NCBI GenBank assembly: GCA_914767715.1
Contig: OU612071.1
Coordinates: forward strand, 20,518,948-20,582,947
Origin: Membranipora membranacea
Taxonomy: Eukaryota > Bryozoa > Gymnolaemata > Cheilostomatida > Membraniporidae
Reading direction: 5' to 3'
DNA: 64,000 nucleotides
Part shown: piece by piece, positions 10,336-23,166 of the stretch
Numbering within the stretch: the stretch's first letter is position 1
Layout of the letters: every line of letters begins with the position of its first letter
Notes under the pieces: generated by a model
Told to the model about the DNA's origin: nothing
What the model saw: only the letters and a program-made list of their open reading frames with translations
Database searches by the model: none
Program-made: the position numbers and the translations under genes

Positions 10336-11208
10336 ATGCCAGAATTTACAGAATATACATCTCTAGTGCCTAGAGAGCTAGCTGCTGTACATGCTGTGAT
10401 AAGCATGCTGATACTGACTGGTAACATCCTAGTCATAATGACATTTTGTCGGATAAAGAAGTATAATTTTCAGCAGTTTTACATGATGGCACTTATTGGA
10501 ACTGATTTAGTCATGTTTGTCGCCCAAACTATCTCTACCGTAATCACAGTCAATGGAGGAGTAGTTCTAGCCAAATATCAATGTCAGCTTCTGGGAGTTG
10601 CCACTGCAGTGTCGATAGGATCTACAACCTCTATACACACCATGATGTCTCTCGATCGGTGGCTCTCAATATTCGCTCCTATCAAGTATCGAGCATTTGA
10701 AGTCAGAGCAGACTCGAGAATTATTGTATGCCTTATTGTCACTTTGTGCATTGCTCCATCAGTGGTGCTGAGTTTTATTCTACTAAGTTTCAATCTGATT
10801 GATGTTCATTTTGAACCGTACCTTCCTAGCTGTGCCTTCAGTGCAGACACTAAATATATTGTTGGAACTTCTCTATACTGTCTAATATTTATTTTGATAC
10901 CTTTTATCATTCAAGCAACATCGAATGTATCTGTCCTGGTTAAGATCACAAGGTTGAGAGGTACTAACCGTTATCGAGTCTGTAAATCAGTGAAAGTTGT
11001 ATCAATCACTGTGATGACTCACTATGTATTTTGGTCCCCATCAGCAGTTTACACATTTTGGAAGTATATTGAACCAGGGGCACCTGCTTGGTGGTTCCAA
11101 TTTCTGACCATCCAAATGGTAGCAATTAATTCAGCTATGAGTTTTCCCATTTACATTTGGACAAACCAAATATTCAGGACTAAGTTTCTTTCTTTTTTCG
11201 ATTGTTAG
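10336..11208 (+). CDS. Class A (rhodopsin-family) orphan GPCR, copy 1
   Basis: A single-exon frame of 290 residues with seven hydrophobic segments, an outer N-terminus of only about 15 residues and a very short C-tail. Family marks are visible. They are N30 in TM1 (GN), D57 in TM2, and C83 at the top of TM3 for the disulfide to C166 in loop 2. DRW at 107-109 replaces DRY. P189 lies in TM5, FWSP at 232-235 in TM6, and SFPIY at 269-273 stands where NPxxY is usual. It should signal through a G protein at the plasma membrane. The ligand is unknown. The usual TM4 tryptophan and N-glycosylation sites in the N-terminus are absent. The start ATG is the first in frame and is conserved in all five copies. 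Confidence 0.93.
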   Translation: MPEFTEYTSLVPRELAAVHAVISMLILTGNILVIMTFCRIKKYNFQQFYMMALIGTDLVMFVAQTISTVITVNGGVVLAKYQCQLLGVATAVSIGSTTSIHTMMSLDRWLSIFAPIKYRAFEVRADSRIIVCLIVTLCIAPSVVLSFILLSFNLIDVHFEPYLPSCAFSADTKYIVGTSLYCLIFILIPFIIQATSNVSVLVKITRLRGTNRYRVCKSVKVVSITVMTHYVFWSPSAVYTFWKYIEPGAPAWWFQFLTIQMVAINSAMSFPIYIWTNQIFRTKFLSFFDC

Positions 11209-13446
11209 AATAATGTTTCATCATTAGGGGTTACAACCTATGAATGCTGTGAGGGTTTGATGTTTGTTGTGTTTTTTCTGCACTTCTTAGTTATTTGCAT
11301 CTTTTAACCCAACATTTGTCTGGTCTGTTTTCATTGCATCCGCTAGGAGTTTGGTGTCCATTTTATAGCTGAAACTTTATCTGGATAAAATGAGTGCAGA
11401 CAGTTTCAGAGCACGTTGTACTCATACGCTCAATAGTATACTTTTTCAATATTTAGTCAAGAACCCTTTTTAATTATCTTTTTACCCATCAAGCCAGAAA
11501 ACATTATTTTTAACTTTAATTTTACATATTGAGCACATACTCATCATTGAGTCAGTTAAATTAAACAACACAAACTACACATTATTTCTGTACTGGTTGA
11601 TTCACTTATTTGATTGCTGAGGTTTTGTGGAAAGGACACCACACGTGAATGTAGTAATTATGCCTTAAACTATATTTATAAAATCCAACGACTGTAGATT
11701 GATGCACAGATTGCTACTGTGATTAGAAGAGCAGATATGAGATGAAGAGTTTCCGAAATCAATATATTTTTAATATTTGGTCTTCTACATTTGTATGACC
11801 GAAAGATGAAAGTCTCTATGAGATGATGTGTTATTGATTATTATTGTTTAGAAGTTTAAATGTTGGAAATTAAATTTCCTGCTGTAGCCAGGTTTCACTG
11901 ACAAAATGCCTATTCAATGTATAAACACACAATACATTCATTTTCTTCGTCTAGTGCTTAAAAAATTTATAGATAAAACTTGTATGGTCATATTACAACC
12001 CAACCTTCTGAATATGAAAGTTGCCCGGGTATAATTGAAAAATTGCAGAAGCTCATACCGATTGAAGAATTTTCAAAAATCATTGTAGCAAGCTTAATTT
12101 TGATGTATTATCCCTATAACTATCTCTAACTACTGTGTACCTTCACTTGTTCCTGTTACCCGTTCATCGAATAATTTAGTGTGTGAATTCACTTCATTGG
12201 TCTAACTGGTCACCCAAAAAGCTCTGTTTTAACAAGTGCCATGAAGAGGCCCTATCATGGATAGAAAAGCATCTGGTAATATTTGATTATTCGTTCACCG
12301 TTGGGAAGCTGCTGACCTACAGGGTTTATCAAGGTCAGCCAAAGTAACTCTGTGGCATTGACCCAATGATGCACGTACATCAAACTCTATGACTTTCAAA
12401 CAAATGAAGGGCTAATGAGGTGCTAGCACATTGTTGCCTTGTGGATATGCGAACGGCATGACCACCGCAATCACAAGGTCAACATGTCATGCCATTCTCA
12501 GAGAAAGCTGCAACCAGCTTTTGTCTCAGACAAGTTCAAATCGGATATCATAAAGCATGCATCGGATGGCCATTATTTTAATTTAATTTATTTTGACATA
12601 AAAACTTGGACTGGGACTTTTTTACTTGCCTTCTCAACAGATTTTGTATCACTGTCATAGTTTGTAATACATAAGAACTTAGTCAGTTGAGACCGTAAAT
12701 TGCGATGTGTTGTTGGGGCAAAAGATTTTGGCAATTATATCATTATATATTTTATATTTTTTCTCCGCAATATGATGATAGGATATTTTATCAGATAGTG
12801 ATGATACACAATGAATATGTTTATAAACTTTATGAACTTTCAATCATCCAAATGTCATTAATTGCAAGTTATTATTGACATCCATGATGAATATACGAAA
12901 GTCCCTTAGAAATAGAAGAATAGATAACATGTTTTTTTCTGATCATATCAACCGTTATACCACTGCTGACACTAGCACAGCTTAAATGTTCCATAATACA
13001 AAATTCATTATCACTTCTAAATAACTGTCATGCTCATTCGCGTTTTGAGAGATAAGAAACAAGCCTTATTGATTAATATGCAGTTGTAATTAAAACAGCA
13101 CACACATGCTCATATGGCACGTCATAGATAATGTATTGAAAAATGTAAGATATTAAATCCTGTTTACAATTTTTAAATTGAGATTGTGAGACTTTTTGTT
13201 CTCTTGTGCTGGGTGTGATCAAGTTTGAATAATCAAAAGGCTGTTAAAGTAAAAAGGTTATTCAAGTTCTCAACGCCATCTTATCATTTCTAACCGATTA
13301 TTCCAGATTTATTGTCTAGAAAATTTTAATAATGTACTGAATATCAATCAAGTATATTTGAACTTTGATGCGCCGGGATCTAATCTGCTAGCTCACTGCT
13401 GAATGCTAAGATATCTACTGAATCATAACAAAGTGCCTCATACATC

Positions 13447-14319
13447 ATGCCAGAATTTACAGAATATACATCCCTAGTGCCTAGAGAGCTAGCTGCTGTA
13501 AACGCTGTGATATGCATTCTGATACTGACTGGTAACATCCTAGTCATAATGACATTTTGTCGGATAAAGAAGTATAATTTTCAGCAGTTTTACATGATGG
13601 CACTTATTGGAACTGATTTAGTAATGTTTGTTGCCCAAACTATCTCTACCGTAATTGCAGTCAATGGAGGAGTAGTTCTAGCCAAATATCAATGTCAGCT
13701 TCTGGGAGTTGCCACTGCAGTGTCGATAGGGTCTACAACCTCTATACACACCATGCTGTGTCTTGATCGGTGGCTCTCAATATTCACTCCTATCAAGTAT
13801 CGAGCATTTAAAGTCAGAGCAGACTCGAGAATTATTGTATGCCTTATTGTCACTTTGTGCTATGCCCCGTCAGTGGTGCTGAGTTTTATACTACTAACTT
13901 TCAATATGATTGATGTTCATTTTGAACCGTACCTTCCTAGCTGTGCCTTCAGTGCAGACACTAAATATATTGTTGGAACTTCTTTATACTGTCTAATATT
14001 TATTTTGATACCTTTTATCATTCAAGCAACATCGAATGTATCTGTCCTGGTTAAGATCACAAGGTTGAGAGGTACTAACCGTTATCGAGTCTGTAAATCA
14101 GTGAAAGTTGTATCTATCACTGTGATGACTTACTATGTATTTTGGTCCCCATCAGCAGTTTACACGGTATGGAAGTATATTGAACCAGGGGCACCTGCTT
14201 GGTGGTTCCAATTTCTGACCATCCAAATGGTAGCAATTAATTCAGCTATGAGTTTTCCCATTTACATTTGGACAAACCAAATATTCAGGACTAAGTTTCT
14301 TTCTTTTTTCGATTGTTAG
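13447..14319 (+). CDS. Class A orphan GPCR, copy 2
   Basis: 290 residues, intact, with the same architecture as copy 1. It differs at about a dozen positions, including N19 for H, C23/I24, A71 for T, L104/C105 around TM3 (TMLCLDRW), T114 (FTPIK), Y139 (CYAPS), M154 and V241 (TVWKY). The DRW, FWSP and SFPIY motifs are unchanged. The unit upstream and downstream matches copy 1. No lesion is seen, so it is probably functional. Confidence 0.93.
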   Translation: MPEFTEYTSLVPRELAAVNAVICILILTGNILVIMTFCRIKKYNFQQFYMMALIGTDLVMFVAQTISTVIAVNGGVVLAKYQCQLLGVATAVSIGSTTSIHTMLCLDRWLSIFTPIKYRAFKVRADSRIIVCLIVTLCYAPSVVLSFILLTFNMIDVHFEPYLPSCAFSADTKYIVGTSLYCLIFILIPFIIQATSNVSVLVKITRLRGTNRYRVCKSVKVVSITVMTYYVFWSPSAVYTVWKYIEPGAPAWWFQFLTIQMVAINSAMSFPIYIWTNQIFRTKFLSFFDC

Positions 14320-16533
14320 AATAATGTTTCATCATTAGGGGTTACAACCTATGAATGCTGTGAGGGTTTGATGTTTGTTGTGTTTTTTCTGCACTTCTTA
14401 GTTATTTGCATCTTTTAACCCAACATTTTTCTTATCTGTTTTCATCGCATCCGCTAGTAGTTTGGTGTCCATTTTATAGCTAAAACTTTTTCTGGATAAC
14501 ATAATTGCAGACAGTTTCAGAGCACGTTGTACTCATATGCTCAATAGTTTACTTTTTCAATATTTAGTCAAGAACCCTTTTTAATTATCTTTTTACCCAT
14601 CAAGCCAGAAAACATCATCTTTAACTTTAATTTAACATATCGAGCACATACTCATCATTGAGTCAGTTCAATTAAACAACACAAACTACACATTATTTCT
14701 GTACTGGTTGATTCACTTATTTGATTGCTGAGGTTTTGTGGAAAGGACACCACACGTGAATGTAGTAATTATGCCTAAAACTATATTTATAAAATCCAAC
14801 AACTGTAGATTGATGCACAGATTGCTACTGTGATTAGATGAGCAGATATGAGATGAAGACTTTCCCAAATCAATATATTTTCAATATTTGGTCTTCTACA
14901 TTTGTATGACTGAAAGATGAAAGTCTCTATGACATGATGTGTTATTGATTATTATTGTTTAGAAGTTTAAATGTTGGAAATTTAAATTTGTATAAACACA
15001 CAATAAATTTATTTTCTTCGCATAGTGCTTATAAAATTGATTGATAAAACTTGTATTGTCAAATTACAACCCAACCTTCTGAATATGAAAGTTGCCTGGG
15101 TATAATTGAAAAATTGCAGAAGCTCATACCGATTGAAGAATTTTCAAAAATCATTGTAGCAAGCTTAATTTTGATGTATTTTCCCTATAACTATCTCTAA
15201 CTACTGTGTACCTTCACTTGTTCCTGTTACCCTTGTTCCTGTTACCCGTTCATCGAATAATTTAGTGTGTGAATTCACTTCATTGGTCTAACTGGTCACC
15301 AAAAAAGCTCTGTTTTAACAAGTGCCATGAAGAGGCCCTATCATGGATAGAAAAGCATCTGGTAATATTTGATTATTCGTTCACCATTGGGAAGCTGCTG
15401 ACCTACAGGGTTTATCAAGGTCAGCCAAAGTAACTCTGTGGCATTGACCCAATGATGCACGTACAACTCTATGACTTACAAACAAATGAAGGGCTAATGA
15501 AGTGCTAACACATTGTTGCCTTGTGGATATGCGAACGGCATGACCACCGCAATCACAAGGTCAACCTGTCATGCCATTCTCAGAGAAAGCTGCAACCAGT
15601 TCTTGTCTCAGACAAGTTCAAATCGGATATCATAAAGCATGCATCGGATGGCCATAATTTTAATTTAATTTATTTTGACATTAAGAATTGGACTTGAACT
15701 TTTTTACTTGCCATTTCAACAGATTTTGTATCACTGTCATAGTTTGTAATACATAAGTACTCAGTCAGTTGAGACCGTAAATTGCGTTGTTGGGGCAAAA
15801 GATTCTGGCAATTAAATCATTATATATTTTATATTTTATATTTTTTCTCCGCAATATGATGATAGGATATTACATCACATGGTGATGATACACAATGAAT
15901 ATGTTTATAAACTTTATGAACTTTCAATCATCCAAATGTCATTAATTGCAAGTTATTATTGACATCGATGATGAATATACGAATGTCCCCTAGATATAGA
16001 AGAATAGATAACATGTTTTTTTTCTGATCATATCAACCCTTATACCACTGCTGACACCAGCACAGCTTAAATGTTCCATAATACAAAGGTCATTATCACT
16101 TCTAAATAACTGTCATGCTCATTTGCGTTTTGAGAGATAGGAAGCAATAGCCTTATTGATTAATATGCAGTTGAATTTAAAACAGCACACACATGCTCAT
16201 ATGGCACAACAAAGAGAATGTATTGAAAAATGTAAGATATTAAATCCTGTTTACAATTTTTAAATAGAGATTATGAGACTTTTTGTTCTTTTGTGCTGGG
16301 TGTGATCAAGTTTGAATAATCAAAAGGCTGTTAAAGTAAAAAGGTTATTCAAGTTCTCAACGCCATTTTATCATTTCTAACCGATTATTTCAGATTTATT
16401 GTCTAGAAAATTTTAATAATGTACTGAATATCAATCAAGTATATTTGAACATTGATGAGCTGGGATCTAAACTGCTAGCTCACTGCTGAATGCTTAGATA
16501 TCTACTGAATCATAACAAAGTGCCTCAAATATC

Positions 16534-17406
16534 ATGCCAGAATTTACAGAATATACATCCCTAGTGCCTAGAGAGCTAGCTGCTGTACATGCTGTGACAA
16601 GCATGCTGATACTGACTGGTAACGTCCTAGTCATAATGACATTTTGTCGGATAAAGAAGTATAATTTTCAGCAGTTTTACATGATGGCACTTATTGGAAC
16701 TGATTTAGTCATGTTTGTCGCCCAAACTATCTCTACCGTAATCACAGTCAATGGAGGAGTAGTTCTAGCCAAATATCAATGTCAGCTTCTGGGAGTTGCC
16801 ACTGCAGTGTCGATAGGATCTACAACCTCTATATACACCATGATGTCTCTCGATCGGTGGCTCTCAATATTCGCTCCTATCAAGTATCAAGCGTTTAAAG
16901 TCAGAGCAGACTCGAGAATTATTGTATGCCTTATTGTCACTTTGTGCATTGCTCCATCAGTGGTGCTGAGTTTTACACTACTAAGTTTCAATCTGATTGA
17001 TGTTCATTTTGAACCGTACCTTCCTAGCTGTGCCTTCAGTGCAGACACTAAATATATTGTTGGAACTTCTCTATACTGTCTAATATTTATATTCATACCT
17101 TTTATCATTCAAGCAACATCGAATGTATCTGTCCTGGTTAAGATCACAAGGTTGAGAGGTACTAACCGTTATCGAGTCTGTAAATCAGTGAAAGTTGTAT
17201 CAATCACTGTGATGACTCACTATGTATTTTGGTCCCCATCAGCAGTTTACACATTATGGAAGTATATTGAACCAGGGGCACCTGCTTGGTGGTTCCAATT
17301 TCTGACAATCCAAATGGTAGCAATTAATTCAGCTATGAGTTTTCCCATTTACATTTGGACAAACCAAATATTCAGGACTAAGTTTCTTTCTTTTTTCGAT
17401 TGTTAG
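16534..17406 (+). CDS. Class A orphan GPCR, copy 3
   Basis: 290 residues, intact and closest to copy 1: it shares H19, T71, S105, I139 and L154. Own changes include T22, V31, Y101 (SIYTMMSLDRW), Q119 (KYQAF), T148 and F187. All receptor motifs are kept. The 3' flank is slightly shorter than in copies 1 and 2. It is the last gene of the compact 3.1-kb part of the array. Confidence 0.93.
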   Translation: MPEFTEYTSLVPRELAAVHAVTSMLILTGNVLVIMTFCRIKKYNFQQFYMMALIGTDLVMFVAQTISTVITVNGGVVLAKYQCQLLGVATAVSIGSTTSIYTMMSLDRWLSIFAPIKYQAFKVRADSRIIVCLIVTLCIAPSVVLSFTLLSFNLIDVHFEPYLPSCAFSADTKYIVGTSLYCLIFIFIPFIIQATSNVSVLVKITRLRGTNRYRVCKSVKVVSITVMTHYVFWSPSAVYTLWKYIEPGAPAWWFQFLTIQMVAINSAMSFPIYIWTNQIFRTKFLSFFDC

Positions 17407-19827
17407 AATAATGTTTAAGCATTAGGGGTTACAACCTATGACTGCTGTGAGGGTTTGTTGTGTTTTTTCTGCACTTCTTAGTTATTTGCATCTTTTAACC
17501 CAACATTTTTCTTGTCTGTTTTCATCGCATCCGCTAGGAGTTTGGTGTCCATTTTATAGCTAAAACTTTATCTGGATAACATATGTGCAGACAGTTTCAG
17601 AGCACGTTGTACTCATATGCTCAATAGTATACTTTTTCAATATTTAGTCAAGAACCCTTTTTAATTACTTTTTTACCCATCAAGCCAGAAAACATCATCT
17701 TTAACTTTAATTTAACATATCGAGCACATACTCATCATTGAGTCAGTAAAATTGAACAACACAAACTACACATTATTTCTGTACTGGTTGATTCACTTAT
17801 TTGATTGCTGAGGTTTTGTGGAAAGGACACCACACGTGAATGTAGTAATTATGCCTAAAACTATATTAATAAAATCCAACAACTGTAGATTGATGCACAG
17901 ATTGCTACTGTGATTAGAAGAGCAGATATGAGATGAAAACTTTCCGAAATCAATATATTTTTAATATTTGGTCTTCTACATTTGTATGACTGAAAGATGA
18001 AAGTGTCTATGAGATGATGTGTTATTGATTATTATTGTTTAGAAGTTTAAATGTTGGAAATTAAATTTCCTGCTGTAGCCAGGTTTCACTGACAAAATGC
18101 CTACTCAATGTATAAACACACAATACATTCATTTTTTTCGTCTAGTGCTTAAAAAATTTATAGATAAAACTTGTATGGTCATATTACAACCCAACCTTCT
18201 GAATATAAAAGTTGCCCGGGTATAATTTAAAAATTGCAGAAGCTCATACCGATTGAAGAATTTTCAAAAATCATTGTAGCAAGCTTAATTTTGATGTATT
18301 TTCCCTATAACTATCTCTAACTACTGTGTACCTTCACTTGTTCCTGTTACCCGTTCATCGAATAATTTAGTGTGTTAATTCACTTCATTGGTCTAACTGG
18401 TCACCCACAAAGCTCTGTTTAGACAAGTGCCATGAAGAGGCCCTATCATGGATAGAAAAGCATCTGGTAATATGTGATTATTCGTTCACAGTTGGGAAGC
18501 TGCTGACCTACAGGGTTTATCAAGGTCAGCCAAAGTAACTCTATGGCATTGACCCAATGATGCACGTACATCAAACTCTATGACTTTCAAACAAATGAAG
18601 GGCTAATGAGGTGCTAACACATTGTTGCCTTGTGGATATGTGAACGGCATGACCACCGCAATCACAAGGTCAACCTGTCATGCCATTCTCAGAGAAAGCT
18701 GCAACCAGTTTTTGTCTCAGACAAGTTCAAATCGGATATCATAAAGCATGCATCGGATGGCCATTATTTTAATTTGATTTATTTTGACATAAAAAATTGG
18801 ACTGGAACTTTTTTACTTGCCTTCTCAACAGATTTTGTATCACTGTCATAGTTTGTAATACATAAGAACTAAGTCAGTTGAGACCATAAATTGCGATGTG
18901 TTGATGGGGCAAAAGATTCTGGCAATTATATCATTATATATTTTATATTTTTTCTCCGCAATATGATGATGGGATATTACATCAGATGGTGATGATACAC
19001 AATGAATATATTTATAAACTTTATGAACTTTCAATCATCCAAATGTCATTAATTGCAAGTTATTATTGACATCCATGATGAATATACGAAAGTCCCCTAG
19101 AAATAGAAGAATATATAGCATGTTTTTTTTCTGGTCATATCAACCCTAATACCACTGCTGACACCAGCACAGCTTAAATGTTCTGTGAGGAACGGAAAAT
19201 TATCGGTGCTAGTATAGTATACCAAAATCGTATACTGAATGCTTAAAATATTCAAGGTTCCAACACGTAATTTAATAAGTAATTTGTCTAGTTCTGATTA
19301 TAATTGAAGTTCTATTCTCTTTGAACTTTCTTTCTAGATAATGGAAGATAACTACAACTTACTAAGGTTCTGTGTAAAATTTCGGTAGCACGTTAATTTA
19401 AAATGTATCAAATTAACCTCAACAAAATTCAGAAGTGACGAACAGCTGGCTCCCCGTTCCCGGTTTAGAGAAACCCTTAGAATTGTTTTTAAGTCTGACC
19501 CCTCTTGGACTTCGGAGAAGTTCGCTCCTAGCCTTTTCAAAGAGTTGCTCCTGCCGATATACTGCAGAAACTCCTTGGTTGTTCTAACAGTAACTCGAGT
19601 GGAGTTGAAAATAATATTCATGCACCACAAAGCAATTATTTTTATAATCCTCTTTTGGGTTATGAGCGTGCTGTTATTTTAAAAAGGGGAGGCTGCTATT
19701 TAGAAGATAAGTTTTATGCTTCAAAATATCTTGCAGTCTCAAGAATTATATGGATTAGTAACTTTCAACGTTAAATTGATCTTTGTATAGTGCCTGGAAG
19801 TCCAATTAGGTAGCTTAGGCAGTTTAA

Positions 19828-21162
19828 CTCATTGCCTCCTAATGACGTATATATACGCATTCATGCAGTGTGTGGTCTAATACTAATGACGGATATATAC
19901 GCTCAGTCACTATGACAACCAAATGTCCAATGATAATGCAGTTTTTTCTTAAAAAATCTTTATTGGATCATCTTCCTCATACTCTTATGTGATTGGGTAG
20001 AGTTTTAGAAAAGATATTTGGGGACTCACTTTGCTTTCACTTCAAAAAACAAAACTCAAGTTAGGATTTCAGAAAATTTCAGTCACAAAAATATTTCAAT
20101 GGCAAGCTCTAGGACTAGGATTCATGAGTCTGGTGTGCTTGATGAATGTTCAGGAGGAGTTGGTTCAGAGCTTGATGATGAAAATGAGGTGAGTAGGGTT
20201 ACACATTATGGTGAATCTGAATATCTAAATAAAATTACTTAATTATAACATGATATATGAGAAAAATGTCATTACCTTCTATCAACTTCAATTTGTCAAA
20301 AGATAAAAATATTCTTGTGCAACTAGTAAGCCTACTACTACACCAAACTTTTTTGGTTCATGATATGCATTGTGTTTCACAATATAAAGTAACTTTTTCT
20401 TTTACTAGTCAAGTGACAGTGAGTGAATCAGAAGAGGATAGTCAAGTTGGTGAAGTTGATGAGATGGATAACCGATACTCTGCAACAGACGTTGATGCTG
20501 ATGATTCAGATTTTGATGGTGAGTCTCCCCCCCAATATAGTATACAGTATAAACCACACACCTTTGTGTAACAATTATTGTATTTCTCATGTTATACACA
20601 ACAACATAACACGCTTTCCTGTTTTGTTGTTTCAGGCTCCTCACCACGAAAAGTTGCTATAGTTGGGGCTGGACATGGAGCTCCTCGGAGGGCGGGTCGA
20701 CAAAGGAGAGCTGGTTGAGGCAGAACGGCACCTCAGGAGCAGGTTATAATCAGTCATGTTGGTGAGATTGACAACTCTGATGGTGACTCATACTTTTGAT
20801 GTATGGTAGTCATTTTTGTTTTTACTATCAAAAACTAAAATAATATTTTGATCATCAGAAAATATTTTTTTCAAATTGCTTTTTTCAATCATTTTTTGCT
20901 GTTTTTTTATGTAAGTTCAGCTTTACAGCAATAAATATCATAAGATCATCTATCTATCTATCTAATGAGTTTGAAAATAATACTTCAGAAATCACAAATG
21001 CTTTATTCCTCCCTTAGGTCAATGGGCAGTATGTATACATGCATTGTCCAATGCATACCAAAATTTAAATCCTAACAGATAAACAGCTGGAAAATTGAAA
21101 TATTTTTACAGATTGTGGATAGCACAACTGATTACAAAGAAATGTCTATGTAAACCTAGGCA
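19828..21162 (+). mobile_element. piggyBac-like internally deleted element, copy 1
   Basis: It begins after TTAA (19824-19827) with CTCATTGCCTCCTAATGACG and ends at GGCA, before TTTT, a likely mutated TTAA. The related sequence at 24757-24760 has a single TTAA and lacks the whole 1.33 kb, so it marks an empty site. Coding relics are 20099-20188 (MASSRTRIHESG..., then acidic SELDDENE before GTGAGT), about 20409-20520 (acidic SESEEDSQ...DADDSDFDG) and 20637-20800 (SSPRKVAIV, basic, then an in-frame TGA, then GEIDNSDGDSYF). The acidic N-terminus followed by a basic patch, with TTAA targeting, fits the N-terminal part of a piggyBac transposase. The catalytic domain is absent. The first join is out of phase as I read it. 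Confidence 0.5.
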
Positions 21163-21608
21163 TTTTTCAGGATCACAGGCCTTAAAACTGAATGTTTGTT
21201 ATAGACTTCAATCCACTTCCCTTTAGAACCAGGAGCAGCTTTAGGTCGCTTCAAATTTCGCGTAGAATTTGTAATTTAAAAAACCTGTTCAACCAGTAGA
21301 ATTATAGTTGGAGTTATCTTTGATTATTCAAAGGTAATGCAACTCCTACTGTGTGTCTGATTTGAATTCGCAAGGTTTAATTTTATGATGACTCTTGAAT
21401 ACTTAAACTTGGTGTTGTTTAAAGTAGCTGATTTGGAAAATCAATCGGTTTGTCAAATGAGGTTAAATAATTCTATTGAGTTTTGTTTTCTGAAAGTATT
21501 TTAAAAATTCCAATAATTTTAAGATGTCAAAAATATAATATGGTAAAAAAATATAGAGATAGTAATTACCAAAAATCCTTCCTTTAGCCTTTTCTTCTGT
21601 AGTATGAT

Positions 21609-21756
21609 ATCCAAAAGGTAGTTATAATATCCAATAGCAGTTAATATATCCAAAAACTAGTTATAATATCCAATAGTAGTTAATATATCCAAAAAGTAGT
21701 TATAATATCCAATAGTAGTTAATATAAGTAATATAATATCCAATAGTAGTTAATGT
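21609..21756. repeat. A+T-rich minisatellite
   Basis: Alternating blocks of ATCCAAAAAGTAGTTATAAT and ATCCAATAGTAGTTAATAT repeat about four times. Shorter or rearranged versions lie at 25189-25323 and 28391-28553 in the other two insert copies. Confidence 0.8.
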
Positions 21757-21893
21757 CCAATATAAATCCTTATAAGATGTGAGTAGAAAAAAAAGTGATT
21801 CAAAGTATAAGGTGTACTTAAATAATTTAGCTTATGATAAAATAATTCAAATATAGTTCGTAATACAATTCTTGTAATTGTATTAAAAGTGTT

Positions 21894-21966
21894 CTGTGTG
21901 TGTGTGTGTGTGCTCTCTCGCTCTGTGTGTGTGTGTGTATGTGTGTGTGTGTGTGTTTGTGTGTTT
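21894..21966. repeat. GT microsatellite
   Basis: Two (GT)n runs separated by GCTCTCTCGCTC. The same compound microsatellite, with different lengths, occurs at 25458-25521 and 28686-28744. Opposite-strand open frames here encode only His-Thr repeats. Confidence 0.9.
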
Positions 21967-23166
21967 CGTCCTTTTTTAGTGACAAATTTTACTCCTTTTA
22001 TACCCTCTGATTGGTTTTCCAAAGACGGCACGTGTTGCTAACATGTCTGCAATAGCGGCACGTGTTGCTAAATGCTGTTCTATGACGTCTGTTGTTGTAG
22101 CCTCATCTCTTTTGTTCTCGCTGGTTAATAAGAAGGGGGGGGGGGTGATTTCTTCCTGAAGTCCAGTATGTTCTTTATTTCAGTTTCAGATTGCACCATT
22201 GATTAGCAATATTCGTTTGACTAATCTTCCCTTAGGAAACTGGAATTTCCAGTTCCCTATAGTTTTCTCCGTCTTACTAACAGCCACTATTTATTATAAT
22301 CATATAGGGCTTGCTTAGTCAATTTTCAAATGTGACTGTATCACTAGATACCATCGGCTTCAGGGTTTAAGTAATTTTCAGGTAGTTGAATTCCATGGTT
22401 TGATTTAGATATCCAAATTTCAGCATCCTCAGATAAAATGTTCGGCGATAAACAAAGATTTTGGTTATCATGACTATGCATCGTGCTAATTGGCAACTTA
22501 TTCAAGGCTTTGGTATTTGTTAAGGTGTTCTGCCGTAGTAAACTATATTAATGATGGTGCGCTGAGGTAAAATTTATACTCTATTTGTCATCAACCATGG
22601 ATGTTATTTATACCTGCTGTGTTGAATTCTAGCTGGGTATATGAGCATTTGCGGTAACTCAAAATGGCAGTGTTTAGAGTTGTTTTCATTTTTTCTTTGC
22701 TGACAGTTCCATAATACAAAATTCATTATCACTTCTAAATAACTGTCATGCTCATTTGCGTTTTGAGAGATAAGAAACAATAGCCTTATTGATTAATATG
22801 CAGTTGTAATTAAAACAGCACACACATGCTCATATGGCACATCAAAGAGAATGTATTGAAAAATGTAAGATATTAAATCATGTTTACAATTTTTAAATAG
22901 AGATTGTGAGACATTTTGTTCTTTTGTGCTGGGTGTGATCCAGTTTGAATAATCAAAAGGCTGTTTAAATAAAAAGGTTATTAAAGTTCTCAACGCCATT
23001 TTATCATTTCTAACTGATTATTTCAGATTTGTTGTCTAGAAAATTTTAATAATGTACTGAATATCAATCAAGTATATTTGAACTTTGATGAGCCGGGATC
23101 TAAACTGCTAGCTCACTGCTGAATGCTTAGATATCTACTGAATCGTAACAAAGTGCCTCAAATATC

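Larger units (their letters stand above)
19183..22706. mobile_element. 3.5-kb insertion in the array, copy A
   Basis: Units 1-3 read straight through (TAAATGTTCCATAATAC), whereas this copy is interrupted after TAAATGTT and resumes at TTCCATAATAC. The inserted 3524 bp starts CTGTGAGGAACGGAAAAT. It ends with a sequence whose reverse complement is CTGTCAGCAAAGAAAAAAT, so it has imperfect terminal inverted repeats with TT on both sides. It contains a nested TTAA-flanked remnant (19828-21162), an approximately 38-bp A+T-rich minisatellite (21609-21756) and a GT microsatellite (21894-21966). No transposase of its own is seen, so it is probably a non-autonomous DNA element. Confidence 0.75.

Noticed and set aside
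10584-10793. Minus-strand frame inside GPCR copy 1
   Set aside because: It is the antisense shadow of the receptor frame and is repeated only where the receptor is repeated.
12439-12660. Open frame of 73 codons repeated at 18630 in the array
   Set aside because: It opens with TTG rather than ATG, and the middle copy near 15530-15710 has a TGA inside. Conservation follows from the recent duplication of the unit.
21750-22031. Minus-strand frame rich in His-Thr repeats
   Set aside because: It is the translation of the GT microsatellite, with no stable flanks between copies.
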